Positions 43,476-52,857 are shown, counted from the stretch's first letter. The stretch: 64,000 nucleotides of DNA from Ktedonobacter robiniae (GCF_016587375.1 NZ_BNJG01000001.1:4222001-4286000); one strand, 5' to 3'. A program made the numbers and translations. The notes: a model not told the origin generated them from the sequence alone.

Positions 43476-44297
43476 TTGTTTGAACCGAAGTCTGATCCAA
43501 ATATTTCTGCTATGCCTCCGCAAAAGGAGGCTTCAGCTATAAGGCAAGAGGAGCGCGACATCGCGCCCTGGACGCTTAATGATGTCATGTTGGGTGTGGT
43601 GCTTACCGCCGTCCTCTGGCTTGTCTCCGCCATCATCTACTCCAGTTATACCGCAAGTACGGTCTCCAGCACCAATAACCCTCTCAAAGCCTTCCTGACC
43701 CTTGTCCTGGCTACCCTGGTTGAAGGCGTCTTCATAGCGGGACCATTGCTTATAGCCTGGCGCACAACCCGGCCTGCTGAAGGGAAATCGCATTGGCGGA
43801 CTGCCCTGGAAGGGCTGGGGTTCAGGCGTTTCCATGTCTGGCATGCCTGTGTCGTCATCATTGGCTTCTTCTTTCTGATCTACCTGGCAAACTTTGTATA
43901 CCAGGCCGTGATTACGACCTTCCACTTGCCGATCCAGACCAATGACCAGTACATTTTTGAGAAAGGGAGGATCGATCCGCTTACTACTTATGCCACGCTG
44001 GCGGCTGGTGTGCTTGTTGCGCCCATTTGCGAGGAGATCTTCTTCCGTGGCTTCTTACTCGGCGGCTTGCGCCGGAGCATGTCCAATGGTTGGGCGATTA
44101 TTATCAGCGCGGTTGTCTTTGCTCTGGCGCACTTTGATCCCGGTTCGTTTGCGGTCCTGCTGGTGATTGGCTTGATTCTTGGCTATTTGCGCTGTCGCAT
44201 GCGTTCCATCTGGCCAGGAATTCTTTTGCATACGCTCAATAATGCGTATAGCTCGCTGCTGATTGTGTTGGCGCTGACCCATGTTATCAATGTTTAG
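43476..44297 (+). CDS. CPBP-family intramembrane metalloprotease
   Basis: 273 residues from TTG 43476, which has GGAG six bases upstream; the ATG at 43512 lacks one. Eight membrane helices. CPBP/Rce1 motifs: EEIFFRGFLLGGLRR, FALAHFDPG and HTLNNAYSS supply the Glu-Glu, His and His-Asn catalytic set. Bacterial members process membrane peptides or give bacteriocin immunity; the substrate is unknown. Confidence 0.88.
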   Translation: MFEPKSDPNISAMPPQKEASAIRQEERDIAPWTLNDVMLGVVLTAVLWLVSAIIYSSYTASTVSSTNNPLKAFLTLVLATLVEGVFIAGPLLIAWRTTRPAEGKSHWRTALEGLGFRRFHVWHACVVIIGFFFLIYLANFVYQAVITTFHLPIQTNDQYIFEKGRIDPLTTYATLAAGVLVAPICEEIFFRGFLLGGLRRSMSNGWAIIISAVVFALAHFDPGSFAVLLVIGLILGYLRCRMRSIWPGILLHTLNNAYSSLLIVLALTHVINV

Positions 44298-44300
44298 GGA

Positions 44301-44375
44301 TTTCTCGCCACTACGTGGCTCGCTGGTTTAGGGTGTGATGGCGCGGCTGGCTCCGCCAGCCGCGCCATCACACCC
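44301..44375 (+). repeat. composite repeat: covarying hairpin motif plus palindrome
   Basis: Motif TTTCTCG-CCACTACGTGG-CTCGCTGG (44301-44326) followed by palindrome 44331-44375 (GGGTGTGATGGCGCGGCTGG arms). Immediately downstream of the CPBP stop. Confidence 0.82.
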
Positions 44376-44507
44376 TGACTCTGTTTGGGGTTAAGAAATT
44401 TGTGGGGCGTATATTAGCGATGAGGGTGAGTGGTGAGAGTCATGGTCATCACATTCCCTGACTCTGTTTGAGGGTTGAGAAATTTGTGGGGCGTATATTA
44501 GTGATGA
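44373..44507. repeat. tandem direct repeat, period ~84
   Basis: CCCTGACTCTGTTTG..AAGAAATTTGTGGGGCG.. TATATTAGCGATGA at 44373-44422 and again at 44456-44507 with few changes. Confidence 0.7.
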
Positions 44508-44585
44508 CAGGAGGTGAAAGCGTTGTAGCCATTACCTTTTCTGACCATGTCTGAAATATTGTGGGTGCTAAGAAGTTTATAGCCT

Positions 44586-45434
44586 CTAAGTGTGCTTTTG
44601 GTGGCGGAGTTCGCCCTGGATGAGGCGGCAGAGGGCCAGGAAGAAGCAGAGCATCGCTACCTGGGGGAGGAAGACGCTGTCAGCACCTGTAATGAGCCTG
44701 GGGATGCTGAAGAGGAGTGAGAGGAGCGAGGCAAGCCCAAACAGGATGGTGGGGCTGGTTTGTGTTTTCCAGCAAGAGGGGCGTAGCCACCAGATGGCGA
44801 TACCCAGGCAGCGTGCCGTGATGCCCATCCAGCTCTCGATGTTCTCTAGGGAGCGCGCATCGAGAGGGCTGAAAAAATAGAGGCCCAGCACGACCAGGGC
44901 GCCGACGAGAGGAAGCAGGGCGACAAAATAGCTGTCCCAGCGTTTGATGGGGGTGCGATGGATGGAGAGGCAGGCATAGGTGCCCAGCAGCACAATAGAG
45001 GGCGCGGTTGTAAAGTAGGCGATGAGGGCATCATCCAGGTGGGGGATGAAGGTCCGCAGCGCAAAGTTAAGGAGCGAGAGTATTCCCCAGGCGCCTCCAC
45101 AGATGCTTCCCAGGCGTAGCCAGGTGTTGCGTGAGGTAAAGAGAAGGGTAATCCAGCCCCCAAAGACGAATACGGTCTCGACGAGGAGGATCTTGCTGTT
45201 GGGAGATAGGAAGGGCAGATGATTTTGCAGGCCCTGAGCTATCAGGCTGCCAGCACTCAGCCAGATGACCGCCAGTAGCGCGAATGTCACCATAAAGCGC
45301 GGCGTCCAGATAATAACCTCTTTCTCTGGAAGCGCTTTAATGGGTGTTTCAGGCTGCTTGAGCGTTTCAAGCTCGGGAGCAAGCATGGGCGTATGGATAG
45401 CTTGTTCAATGGGGGTGGCGATACGTTCTGGCAT
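44586..45434 (-). CDS. hypothetical multi-pass membrane protein
   Basis: 282 residues: a polar 45-residue N-terminus (Pro/Glu-rich), then eight hydrophobic segments spaced through the chain. No family recognised, no catalytic motif seen. The ribosome site is weak (GTAAGG). It lies upstream of nothing on its strand; 179 bp separate it from the nicotinate phosphoribosyltransferase gene, also on minus, so they may share a transcript. Confidence 0.65.
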   Translation of the reverse strand: MPERIATPIEQAIHTPMLAPELETLKQPETPIKALPEKEVIIWTPRFMVTFALLAVIWLSAGSLIAQGLQNHLPFLSPNSKILLVETVFVFGGWITLLFTSRNTWLRLGSICGGAWGILSLLNFALRTFIPHLDDALIAYFTTAPSIVLLGTYACLSIHRTPIKRWDSYFVALLPLVGALVVLGLYFFSPLDARSLENIESWMGITARCLGIAIWWLRPSCWKTQTSPTILFGLASLLSLLFSIPRLITGADSVFLPQVAMLCFFLALCRLIQGELRHQKHT

Positions 45435-45613
45435 CCTAAATGTTTAACCTTACCTCTCAGTTTTTGTAGCTCTGTTGTTTCTAACGATTGGGCAGCATAT
45501 TCGGGTACATTTTTTCTTCCCACAAAAGAGTGATCTTGCGCGCGACGCGAGAGATGCGGCGCTATGCACAAGATCACAGGTGTTTATTTTCGCGGCAATG
45601 GCGGACAATAGTC

Positions 45614-47008
45614 CTAATCGAGGTCGACGCCAATCAAGCGTGCAGCCTGTTTGCGGAGCGATTGCAGACCATTGCTGAAGCGTACAGGATAGCACTGCTC
45701 TGGTGCGAGGGTGCGATATCTGGCCGGAAGCGCCTCCAGATTTTGCTGGGCCAGCTCGCGGATCTCTGAGAGTGGGGGGAGGCTACCGGGAATGATCTCG
45801 CCGTTGCGTACCACGGGGCGCAGCAGGCGCTGGTAGCCCTCTGGATGTGGTTCATGGGAAAGCTGAATGACATCCTCTTCCCAGTTGGGGTGGCGATAAA
45901 TCTCTTTCTTGCCCGGCCAGGTACTTTTGGCGCCTGCGATCTTCATTTTGGGATATTCGGTCCCTGACTCGTCGACGTACCAGACCTCTTTATAGACGGT
46001 TCCAAGCGAGCCACCGGCGATGCCACGCTCAACGGAGCCCGCGCCATAGCCCAGAGTGGTCCCGATGCCAAAGGAATCTATTGTCGCTCCGGCCTCGAGT
46101 AGTTCACTGATCTTCCACTCGTCCAGGTCACCACTGGCAAGAATGCGTACGCTGTGTAGTCCGGCCTTGTCGAGCTGTTCGCGGATATAGATACTATCAG
46201 AGGCGAGATCGCCACTATCCAGGCGAACTGCAGCAAGGGTATGCCCCATCGTCTCTTGCGTGCGTAGCGCGACCTCAATAGCTTTATGGACCGCTGCACG
46301 TGCATCGTAGGTATCCAGGAGCAGAGTATAGCGATTATAGGCCTCAGCAATGGCGTAGAAAGATTCTTCCTCGGTTGGGAACATCTCGATCAAGGCGTGA
46401 GGCACGGTTCCTGTCGCGGGTAGGCGATACTCATAGGCGGCATTGAGCAGTGAGGTGCTGGCACAGCCACCAATGTAGGAGGCACGCGCCACCGTCATAG
46501 GCTCCTGAGCGCGGCGGAAGGCGAACTCTGCCACGCGGCGTGTACGACCTTTTTCAGCGGCATAGACAATGCGCGAAGCCTTAGTGGCGATCAGAGTTGA
46601 AAGCCCTATGGCCTGTAGCAGTCCGGCCTCCAGCAATATAGCCTCGCGGAAGGGGGCCGTCACGCGCATAATAGGTCCATTAGGAAAGGCGATTGAGCCC
46701 TCTGGTAAGGCCAGGATTTCACCTGTAAAGCGTGTCTGCGCCAGTTCATCGAGGAATGAGGCATCGTAGTCGCGGATGCGCGCGAGGAACTCCAGTTCTT
46801 TGTCGCTGTAGCGGAAGGCCTGCACAAACTCAAGCGCGGCCTCCAGACCTGCAACCAGCATATAGGTACCACCGAAGGGTGCTGTACGGGTATAGAGATC
46901 GAAGGTTGTGAGTCCATTATAGCCGGTGCGCCACGAAACATATGCTGAATCTGGATGATACATATCACTCATTAATCCTGGATGGTAGTTAGGTGCGCGA
47001 CGATTCAT
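45614..47008 (-). CDS. pncB: nicotinate phosphoribosyltransferase
   Basis: 464 residues from ATG 47008, with AGAGG seven bases upstream (the TTG two codons earlier is too close to it). Family marks: SDMYHPDSAYVSWRTG at the start, GTVPHALIEMF with the conserved His, LDTYDARAAVHKAIEV, RLDSGDLASDS and IDSFGIGTTLG phosphate-binding loop. It makes nicotinate mononucleotide from nicotinate and PRPP with ATP, the entry step of the Preiss-Handler NAD salvage path. Confidence 0.93.
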   Translation of the reverse strand: MNRRAPNYHPGLMSDMYHPDSAYVSWRTGYNGLTTFDLYTRTAPFGGTYMLVAGLEAALEFVQAFRYSDKELEFLARIRDYDASFLDELAQTRFTGEILALPEGSIAFPNGPIMRVTAPFREAILLEAGLLQAIGLSTLIATKASRIVYAAEKGRTRRVAEFAFRRAQEPMTVARASYIGGCASTSLLNAAYEYRLPATGTVPHALIEMFPTEEESFYAIAEAYNRYTLLLDTYDARAAVHKAIEVALRTQETMGHTLAAVRLDSGDLASDSIYIREQLDKAGLHSVRILASGDLDEWKISELLEAGATIDSFGIGTTLGYGAGSVERGIAGGSLGTVYKEVWYVDESGTEYPKMKIAGAKSTWPGKKEIYRHPNWEEDVIQLSHEPHPEGYQRLLRPVVRNGEIIPGSLPPLSEIRELAQQNLEALPARYRTLAPEQCYPVRFSNGLQSLRKQAARLIGVDLD

Positions 47009-47102
47009 AAACAAACCTCTTCAGGCAATGCCCTCTGCAAAATTATGCTTCTGCCAAGTTAGTGTACATCTTACCATATTTAAGCAAGCCAATGTGTGTT
47101 AA

Positions 47103-47160
47103 AGGGTCATGCGGGTGTCTATGTCGGGCACGTGCCCGACATAGACACCCGCATGACCCT
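47103..47160. repeat. 58-bp perfect palindrome without loop
   Basis: AGGGTCATGCGGGTGTCTAT... with its exact complement, centre GGGCACGTGCCC. It lies ~95 bp upstream of the pncB start. Confidence 0.85.
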
Positions 47161-47529
47161 ACTCTTATGAGGGGAGTTGAGGCTTGCATGCCCCCACTGG
47201 TACTACTCTGGTACTATCCTTCTCTGCTTTATAAGAAGTCGTTATTGCTTTTTATGTGCCTTCAAGTCTTATGGGGTCCTGGTTTTAGTGCTTCTAAAGT
47301 ATTGCTAAATAATATTTAGATGCTTTTGTCAATTGCTTGCTATAGCCTGGGGGTACTATGTTTTCTCAAGTCTGGGAAATGATAGCCGTATATCTTTAGT
47401 GTCAAGACGCGGTGACATGAGATATATAAAGTCACCCCCAAACGTTTGTGCCTGGACACAAGCGATGTACCACTAATGAGATACAATCACTGATTTTGAC
47501 TGATTTTGTAAAAGGTAAAAGGAGCATAC
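47161..47529. other. upstream region of the transglycosylase-like gene
   Basis: No gene. AT-rich, probably the promoter region; a small hairpin GGTGAC/GTCACC is at 47411-47436. I looked for a c-di-AMP riboswitch, common before such genes, and did not find its conserved blocks. Confidence 0.4.
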
Positions 47530-47973
47530 GTGAAAGAGCATACTATCCAGACATCCAAACAGGCGAAGAACGTAAAGAGCTTGCTGCTGAAGCTTGGAAT
47601 GGCAACACTGTTTGGTGTTATGATGATGACCGCCATGCTTGGTTTGGGTGCGCGGACAGCCTCTGCTAAAGTTCACACGGCTAATGCCAATGCGGATGTC
47701 GTTTCGATGATTCGCCAGGTCTTTGGTCCTCACGCCAACCAGGCGATCAACATCGCCCGTTGTGAGTCGCACTTTAATCCGAACGCGACCAACACGCAGG
47801 CGATTGGCAATAGCCACGCGGCAGGTGTCTTCCAGATCCTCTACCCAAGCACCTGGAATGGGACGCCTATGGCTGGTAGCTCACCTTATGATGCCTACGC
47901 CAACATCAAAGCCGCTTACCACATCTTCCAGCGCGACGGCTACAGCTGGTACGAGTGGCAGTGCCAGCCCTAA
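47530..47973 (+). CDS. secreted lysozyme-like transglycosylase (SLT domain)
   Basis: 147 residues from GTG 47530 (AAAGGAG five bases upstream). A signal peptide (LLLKLGMATLFGVMMMTAMLGLGARTASA) is followed by an ~95-residue lysozyme-fold domain: catalytic Glu in IARCESHFNPNA, then GVFQILYPSTW and the C-terminal YSWYEWQC; the two Cys could form a disulfide. It should cleave peptidoglycan glycan strands outside the cell, like short SLT/resuscitation-factor-type proteins. A terminator follows 30 bases after the stop. Confidence 0.88.
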   Translation: MKEHTIQTSKQAKNVKSLLLKLGMATLFGVMMMTAMLGLGARTASAKVHTANANADVVSMIRQVFGPHANQAINIARCESHFNPNATNTQAIGNSHAAGVFQILYPSTWNGTPMAGSSPYDAYANIKAAYHIFQRDGYSWYEWQCQP

Positions 47974-48001
47974 TCAATAAAGAATAGCGTATACGCAACA
48001 T

Positions 48002-48035
48002 CCCACCTGATATTTCATCAGGTGGGGTGTTTGCT
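48002..48035 (+). terminator. terminator of the transglycosylase-like gene
   Basis: CCCACCTGAT/ATCAGGTGGG, five-base loop, then GTGTTTGCTTTT. Confidence 0.85.
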
Positions 48036-48044
48036 TTTGTAGAA

Positions 48045-48071
48045 GTGACCTCTTGCCACTGCGTGGCTCGC
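48045..48071 (+). repeat. covarying hairpin motif without a long palindrome
   Basis: GTGACCTCTTG-CCACTGCGTGG-CTCGC; only a short stem (GGATGGGGCAAGTCCATCCC, near 48096) follows. Confidence 0.6.
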
Positions 48072-48154
48072 AGAGTAAGGGAGTATGAGGAGAAGGATGG
48101 GGCAAGTCCATCCCAAGTTGAAGCACCTCATGCGCTGACGGTGTCTATATGTTC

Positions 48155-48328
48155 TCAGGCGAGGAGTAGGATGATGCCAGTGGCGATCATGCCGAGAGCT
48201 GCCAGGATTTGCATATAGCCCAGAGGCGGCAGGATGCGTGCGACCAGGAGAAATAGTAAGAGCGCGCCAATACTCCAGAGGATAAGCCAGCCCAGGCGCA
48301 AAATCATGTTGGTGTGATGCTCTTGCAT
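48155..48328 (-). CDS. small membrane protein, 57 aa
   Basis: Below the usual length cut-off but convincing: ATG 48328 is preceded by AGAAGGA eight bases upstream, and the product is two hydrophobic helices (LGWLILWSIGALLLFLLVARI and MQILAALGMIATGIILLLA) joined by LPPLGY, with a polar N-terminus. Function unknown; it stands alone between the transglycosylase and desaturase genes. The 346 bp upstream to 48674 hold no other gene. Confidence 0.6.
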   Translation of the reverse strand: MQEHHTNMILRLGWLILWSIGALLLFLLVARILPPLGYMQILAALGMIATGIILLLA

Positions 48329-48674
48329 AAGCGTATCCTTCTACCGTGCTGTGTTGCTACATTGGTAAATGATGATAAGCCCTTTTCTTTAGCATAGTCA
48401 GTAGACGAAATATTTTGTGTCTCTGTTGATCTGGCAGGGCGAGCGTTAAGTTTAATACGTGATGCTAGAGGATATGGCTTCACCCGGTTTTATTTGCCTG
48501 TTACCCTTTTTCTTAACTTTTCCCGTCTATGTCAGTGTGTGGATGAGCCTGGCTGGCTTGATAAACGCATTGCTGGCAGGTTGTTGTGTGAGGGGCATAC
48601 TGGAGATAGTTGTAGCTTTTTGGCGCTCACAATATTGTTGCGTTACATAGAGGAAAAAGGTAAGGGGCAGGCCC

Positions 48675-50243
48675 ATGAAGATTGTTGTTATTGGTAGTGG
48701 CTTTGGTGGTTTGACCGCCGCGATTCGTTTGCAGGCTCAGGGACATGAAGTGATCATTCTTGAGAAGCGCGATAAGCCAGGTGGGCGCGCCTATGTCTAT
48801 GAGCAGGATGGCTTTACTTTTGATGGGGGACCAACCATTATTACGGCTCCCTGGCTGATTCACGATCTCTTCACGCTTTGTGGCAAAAAGATGGCGGATT
48901 ATGTCAATTTGATGTCGATCGATCCTTTTTATAATATTCGCTTTGAAGATGGTTCTGTCTTTCATTATGCTGGTGATCGTGAGCATATCTTAAATGAGAT
49001 TCGGCGCTTTAATCCCGATGATGTGGATGGCTATCTGCGTTTCGCCCAGGATACAGAGCAGATTTATGAGAGGGGCTTTGAATTAATTGACCAGCCCTTT
49101 ACAACAGTGTCTTCGATGGCGAAGGTGGTACCGGACCTGGTGCGCTTGCAGGCTTATAAGTCGGTTGCGGGCCTGGTGAACCAGTATATGAAGGATAAGC
49201 GCTTGCGCCAGGTCTTTAGCTTTCATCCTCTCTTGATTGGGGGCAATCCCTTTGAGAGCACCTCTATCTATGCGCTGATCCATACGTTGGAGCGCAAGTT
49301 TGGCATCTGGTACGCTCAGGGTGGTACCGGAGCACTGGTCAAGGGCCTGGTTAAGCTGTTTGAGGATATGGGAGGCACATTGCATCTCAACCAGGAGGTC
49401 GGACAGATCCGGGTGGACGAGCGCACTGGCCTGACGAATGGCGTTGTGCTCAAGTCGGGAGCGTATATTGCTGGGGATAGCGTGGTCTGCAATGCCGATG
49501 TGGCCTATTCATATCTGAATCTCGTGCCAGCGAAGGCCCGGCACAAGTATACCGATAGCCGGATCAAGAAGATGCAATACTCGATGTCGCTCTTTGTGAT
49601 CTACTTTGGTACGGATCGCAAGTATGAGGATGTCGCGCACCACGAAATCCTGATGGGACCGCGTTATAAAGGTTTGCTGGATGACATCTTTAAGCGTAAG
49701 GTTTTGGCGAAAGATTTCTCGCTCTATCTGCATCGTCCAACGGCGACCGATTCCTCGATGGCTCCCGAGGGCTGTGATTGTTGGTATGTGCTCTCCCCGG
49801 TACCACACCTGGGCAGTGGGATCGATTGGACACAGATGGCGAAGCCCTATCGGGACTCGATCGTTAGCTACCTGGAGGAGCGCTACCTGCCGGATCTCTC
49901 GAAGCATATTGTGAGCGAGCACTATATCGATCCGTTGCATTTTCAGGATACATTGAACAGCCATCTGGGCAGCGCCTTCTCGGTTGAGCCAATTCTGACA
50001 CAGTCGGCCTGGTTCCGTCCGCATAATGTGAGTGAGGATATCGCCAATCTTTACTTTGTGGGTGCAGGAACTCACCCCGGTGCGGGTTTACCTGGAGTCA
50101 TGAGTTCAGGTAAAATAGTAGCAGACATGATTGGTCAGGATGGCCAAAAGGGGAAAGTTAATTTAGGGGAAGTAAGTAGAGGAAGGGAAAACGTGTTACA
50201 GGTGCGCACATGGGAGAGACAGGCGGTTCGCTCACATAATTGA
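48675..50243 (+). CDS. CrtI-like phytoene desaturase family oxidoreductase
   Basis: 522 residues. N-terminal FAD-binding Rossmann motif VIGSGFGGLTAAIRLQAQGH with EKRDKPGGRAYV, substrate region YAQGGTGALVKGLVKLFEDMGG, and the C-terminal FAD block YFVGAGTHPGAGLPGVMSSGKIVADMI. This is the carotenoid desaturase/isomerase pattern. The product is likely membrane-associated and acts on a C30 or C40 carotenoid or similar polyene; no other carotenoid gene is in the window, so the substrate is open. GGGG lies before the ATG. Confidence 0.88.
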   Translation: MKIVVIGSGFGGLTAAIRLQAQGHEVIILEKRDKPGGRAYVYEQDGFTFDGGPTIITAPWLIHDLFTLCGKKMADYVNLMSIDPFYNIRFEDGSVFHYAGDREHILNEIRRFNPDDVDGYLRFAQDTEQIYERGFELIDQPFTTVSSMAKVVPDLVRLQAYKSVAGLVNQYMKDKRLRQVFSFHPLLIGGNPFESTSIYALIHTLERKFGIWYAQGGTGALVKGLVKLFEDMGGTLHLNQEVGQIRVDERTGLTNGVVLKSGAYIAGDSVVCNADVAYSYLNLVPAKARHKYTDSRIKKMQYSMSLFVIYFGTDRKYEDVAHHEILMGPRYKGLLDDIFKRKVLAKDFSLYLHRPTATDSSMAPEGCDCWYVLSPVPHLGSGIDWTQMAKPYRDSIVSYLEERYLPDLSKHIVSEHYIDPLHFQDTLNSHLGSAFSVEPILTQSAWFRPHNVSEDIANLYFVGAGTHPGAGLPGVMSSGKIVADMIGQDGQKGKVNLGEVSRGRENVLQVRTWERQAVRSHN

Positions 50244-50253
50244 GTGGCTAAAC

Positions 50254-50354
50254 TATTTACCTGTATGCGGCAAGGGTGTGCCTCACGATGAGGCAGGCCT
50301 TGGCCGCCGAGGAGCCACCAGCTTAGGGTGGAAAAGCGTGTATGCAGGTAAATA
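50254..50354 (+). ncRNA. multibranched structured leader upstream of the hydrolase
   Basis: A 15-bp closing stem TATTTACCTGTATGC / GTATGCAGGTAAATA (two G-U wobbles) encloses a stem CAAGG..CCTTG whose tip is TGCCTCA-CGA-TGAGGCA, and a third hairpin CCACC-AGCTTA-GGGTGG. The hydrolase ATG follows 79 bases later. Unlike the perfect palindromes nearby, it branches and uses wobble pairs, which suggests an RNA-level structure such as a leader or small RNA. Confidence 0.45.
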
Positions 50355-50432
50355 AGCGTCATTGGCGTGCATGTTGTGCGTGCTTAAGGACACGTGCCAT
50401 GCATTCCGTGGTCACCTAGAAGGAGGGCAGCC

Positions 50433-51440
50433 ATGTCTGAGCAGCGTCGCTGGGCATTGGGTGTCGCGACCGGTACCGGCATCCTGGGCCTGACAGTTAC
50501 TAGTGGTCTGGCGTTTATTGCGAATCATATCGTAGAGGAGTTCTCTCGACCGCACCTGATTCTGGATGAGTCTGGTTTCACCTGGACCATGCCTCAACCT
50601 GCCTCTGATCCTGATCCCTCGTTGCAACGATCTCTACTCTTCAAAACCGTCGATGGCAAACTGCTTAGCGGTGACTTCTGGGCACAGCCGTGTCCAGCTC
50701 CCACAGTCGTCCTCTGTCATGGATATCGTATATCGCGGGCGCACCTGCGCTCCGTAGCTACCTTAGAGTATGCGCGTGGCTATAATGTGATGGCTTTTGA
50801 TTTTCGCGGGCATGGAGGCAGTGAAGGGGCTTCCACGAGTGGGGGAAATGTTGAGGTGCGTGATCTCGAAGCCGCTTTGATTGTGGCATGTAGCCAGCCA
50901 GAGACGTTGCCAGGGCGTATCATCATCCATGGCTTCTCGATGGGAGCCTCCGTGGCTCTGCTGACTCCTCCACATCCCGATGTTTGTGCCATCATCGCCG
51001 ATAGTCCCTATGCGCGCTCCGACGAGGTTATGCGCAGGCTGGTGCAGTACCGCCTGCTGGAGGCCAGTAATCGCTGGAAGCGCTGGCCGCGCCTGGTGGG
51101 CCAGTTGCGCTCCCTCCTGCCTCCGCTGGCCTGGGCGACCGTGGGTATGAGCGTGCTTGTCTTCCGCCTGCGCTTCGGCTTCACTTTTGTGGCGCGTCCG
51201 GATGCTAGCTTTAAACGCTGGCAGGGCTGGAAAACCTATGCTCAGACTTCGGATCGTCGGCGCCCCGTGCCTATCCTCTTGATTCATGCTGAAGGCGATC
51301 AGCTTATTCCCATTGCGCACGCGCGGCAGATCGCCAGCCAGGCCAAGATTTACGAGGTTCCCCTGGAGACCTACTTTGTCGAGGGGGATCGCACTGTGAT
51401 GCTTATGGATATAATCCGCGTCAGTACAATAGCGTCCTAA
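50433..51440 (+). CDS. alpha/beta hydrolase (C-terminus frameshifted)
   Basis: ATG 50433 with AGGAGG six bases upstream. An N-terminal membrane helix (LGVATGTGILGLTVTSGLAFIANHI) anchors a serine hydrolase: DFRGHGGSEGA, nucleophile Ser in IHGFSMGASVAL, acid Asp in LLIHAEGDQLIP. The visible frame then ends in YFVEGDRTVMLMDIIRVSTIAS. One frame over the sequence reads GSHCDAYGYNPRQYNSVLKN and on to 51511, giving the expected catalytic His of the triad (VEGGSH). The switch falls at five G near 51382, consistent with loss of one G. As written the protein lacks its catalytic His. Confidence 0.85.
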   Translation: MSEQRRWALGVATGTGILGLTVTSGLAFIANHIVEEFSRPHLILDESGFTWTMPQPASDPDPSLQRSLLFKTVDGKLLSGDFWAQPCPAPTVVLCHGYRISRAHLRSVATLEYARGYNVMAFDFRGHGGSEGASTSGGNVEVRDLEAALIVACSQPETLPGRIIIHGFSMGASVALLTPPHPDVCAIIADSPYARSDEVMRRLVQYRLLEASNRWKRWPRLVGQLRSLLPPLAWATVGMSVLVFRLRFGFTFVARPDASFKRWQGWKTYAQTSDRRRPVPILLIHAEGDQLIPIAHARQIASQAKIYEVPLETYFVEGDRTVMLMDIIRVSTIAS

Positions 51441-51696
51441 AAAATTTTCTAGAGCGCCAGCTGGGACCAGATTTTCCCGAGCAGCACCGTAATGATGAGG
51501 GCGAGAACTAAATAGTTGCTAACCAAGCGAAAATATCAGGCCTGAGTACCTGGACAGGAACACTTGAACACTTGCAAAAAAGGCGTTTTTATGTGCATAA
51601 TCTTTTTAGGGATAAAAGTATGTTTTATGGTGAAACGCGCATAAGTTGTCTAATAGCTGATGCACTACCCGGTAAGTGTGCTTCTAGAGGAGAGAC

Positions 51697-52674
51697 ATGC
51701 TGATACCTGATGAGATAACACCCACCACGGGCGAATTGGAGAGCATTGTACGTGTTCCCGATCGCCGGAGTGCGCTGCGCTTGAAGCGACAGCAGTTACG
51801 TCATCAACCAACGACCGATGCCCTACCCAATCTTCATGTAGTGACGCCCCCGGCACGTAGTGCTCCCCGCCAACTTACAAAGGCGCGCGAAGAAAATCGA
51901 CATCTGCGTATGATGCTGGAGACGGTGCGTGAGGAATTGTACCAGGCGCGCCAGGAGTATACTCTGCTTCATGCGCGCTATGAACACGATGTCGCCGTCA
52001 TTCATAGCGCGCACCAGCAGGAGATGGACGCGTATGGGCAGCAGTTGCAGGAGGTATTGGAGGCGCATACTGGCCTGCAACGCGAACACCAATCCCTTGC
52101 GACGCGTTTTCAGGAGTTACAGCAAGCGCTTGATACCTCGGCCTCACAACTCGCGCAGGAGAAGATTGCGCAAGTGACGCAAGAGCTGGAAGTTGCTCCA
52201 GAGACGACTCCGCCCTTGCTGGAAGGCGTGCTTGAGACGCTCCAGCGCCACGCGAAAGAGCGGGAAGACAAAAAACTGGTAGAAATTCTCTTCTTAAAGC
52301 GTGAGATCCAACGTATGAACGAGTGTCTTGAGCACGAACGCCAGCAAGTAGACGCCGAGCGGCAGAAGTTGCTGACGTTGCAGAACTCGGCGCGCGAGCA
52401 GGCCGAGCTACGTGAGCAGATGGTAGAGGCGCGTTTCCAGGCGCGCTGGCGTATGCGTGCCATTGTATCGTCGATTGGTATGCTCTTGCTGCTGGTCGCG
52501 CTCCAGTTCGGTGGTTTGCATCTTCTGCATGCCGATACCAGCCCTCTGCTCTCGCTGGCGTTGATTGCGCCCATTGTCATCTGTGTCGTCTGTGCGATTG
52601 TGTTTGCGACCCCCGTCTCGATGATAAAAATCATCTATCATGGAGCACCACATAAACGGAGAGCGAAAGCCTGA
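51697..52674 (+). CDS. coiled-coil protein with C-terminal membrane helices
   Basis: 325 residues; GAGGAG before the ATG. Residues ~60-165 and ~195-250 are strong coiled coil (ENRHLRMMLETVREELYQARQEY; FLKREIQRMNECLEHERQQV), ending in two membrane helices (about 253-310). The N-terminal 55 residues are polar. Topology suggests a long cytoplasmic rod anchored in the membrane. No family named; no partner in the neighbourhood. Confidence 0.7.
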   Translation: MLIPDEITPTTGELESIVRVPDRRSALRLKRQQLRHQPTTDALPNLHVVTPPARSAPRQLTKAREENRHLRMMLETVREELYQARQEYTLLHARYEHDVAVIHSAHQQEMDAYGQQLQEVLEAHTGLQREHQSLATRFQELQQALDTSASQLAQEKIAQVTQELEVAPETTPPLLEGVLETLQRHAKEREDKKLVEILFLKREIQRMNECLEHERQQVDAERQKLLTLQNSAREQAELREQMVEARFQARWRMRAIVSSIGMLLLLVALQFGGLHLLHADTSPLLSLALIAPIVICVVCAIVFATPVSMIKIIYHGAPHKRRAKA

Positions 52675-52755
52675 ACTGAATGACAGTCACAATCGAATAG
52701 TTGTTCTGGCGAGAGGTTGGTGCATTTGATTACGATGTAGCCCTCTCAAGATAAG

Positions 52756-52857
52756 CCCGGTTGCCTGGATGAGTCTGAAGATCTTTTTATAGGTAGGTCG
52801 CAGTTCGACGCGACTTCCTATGCGTTCCCTCCAACTTCATCAAGCGACCGGGTTTTT
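52756..52857 (+). ncRNA. long structured element with terminator-like end
   Basis: Outer stem CCCGGTTGC..TG-ATGA / TCATCAAGCGACCGGG (one mismatch, one bulge) encloses the hairpin ATAGG-T-AGGTCGC / GCGACTT-CCTAT (52789-52821). The outer 3' strand runs into GGGTTTTT. It may be the terminator of the coiled-coil gene or a separate small RNA; 100 bases is long for a simple terminator. Confidence 0.45.

Noticed and set aside
48459..48650. 63-aa hydrophobic plus-strand frame before the desaturase
   Set aside because: No ribosome site, odd Cys-rich composition and overlap with the promoter region of the next gene.
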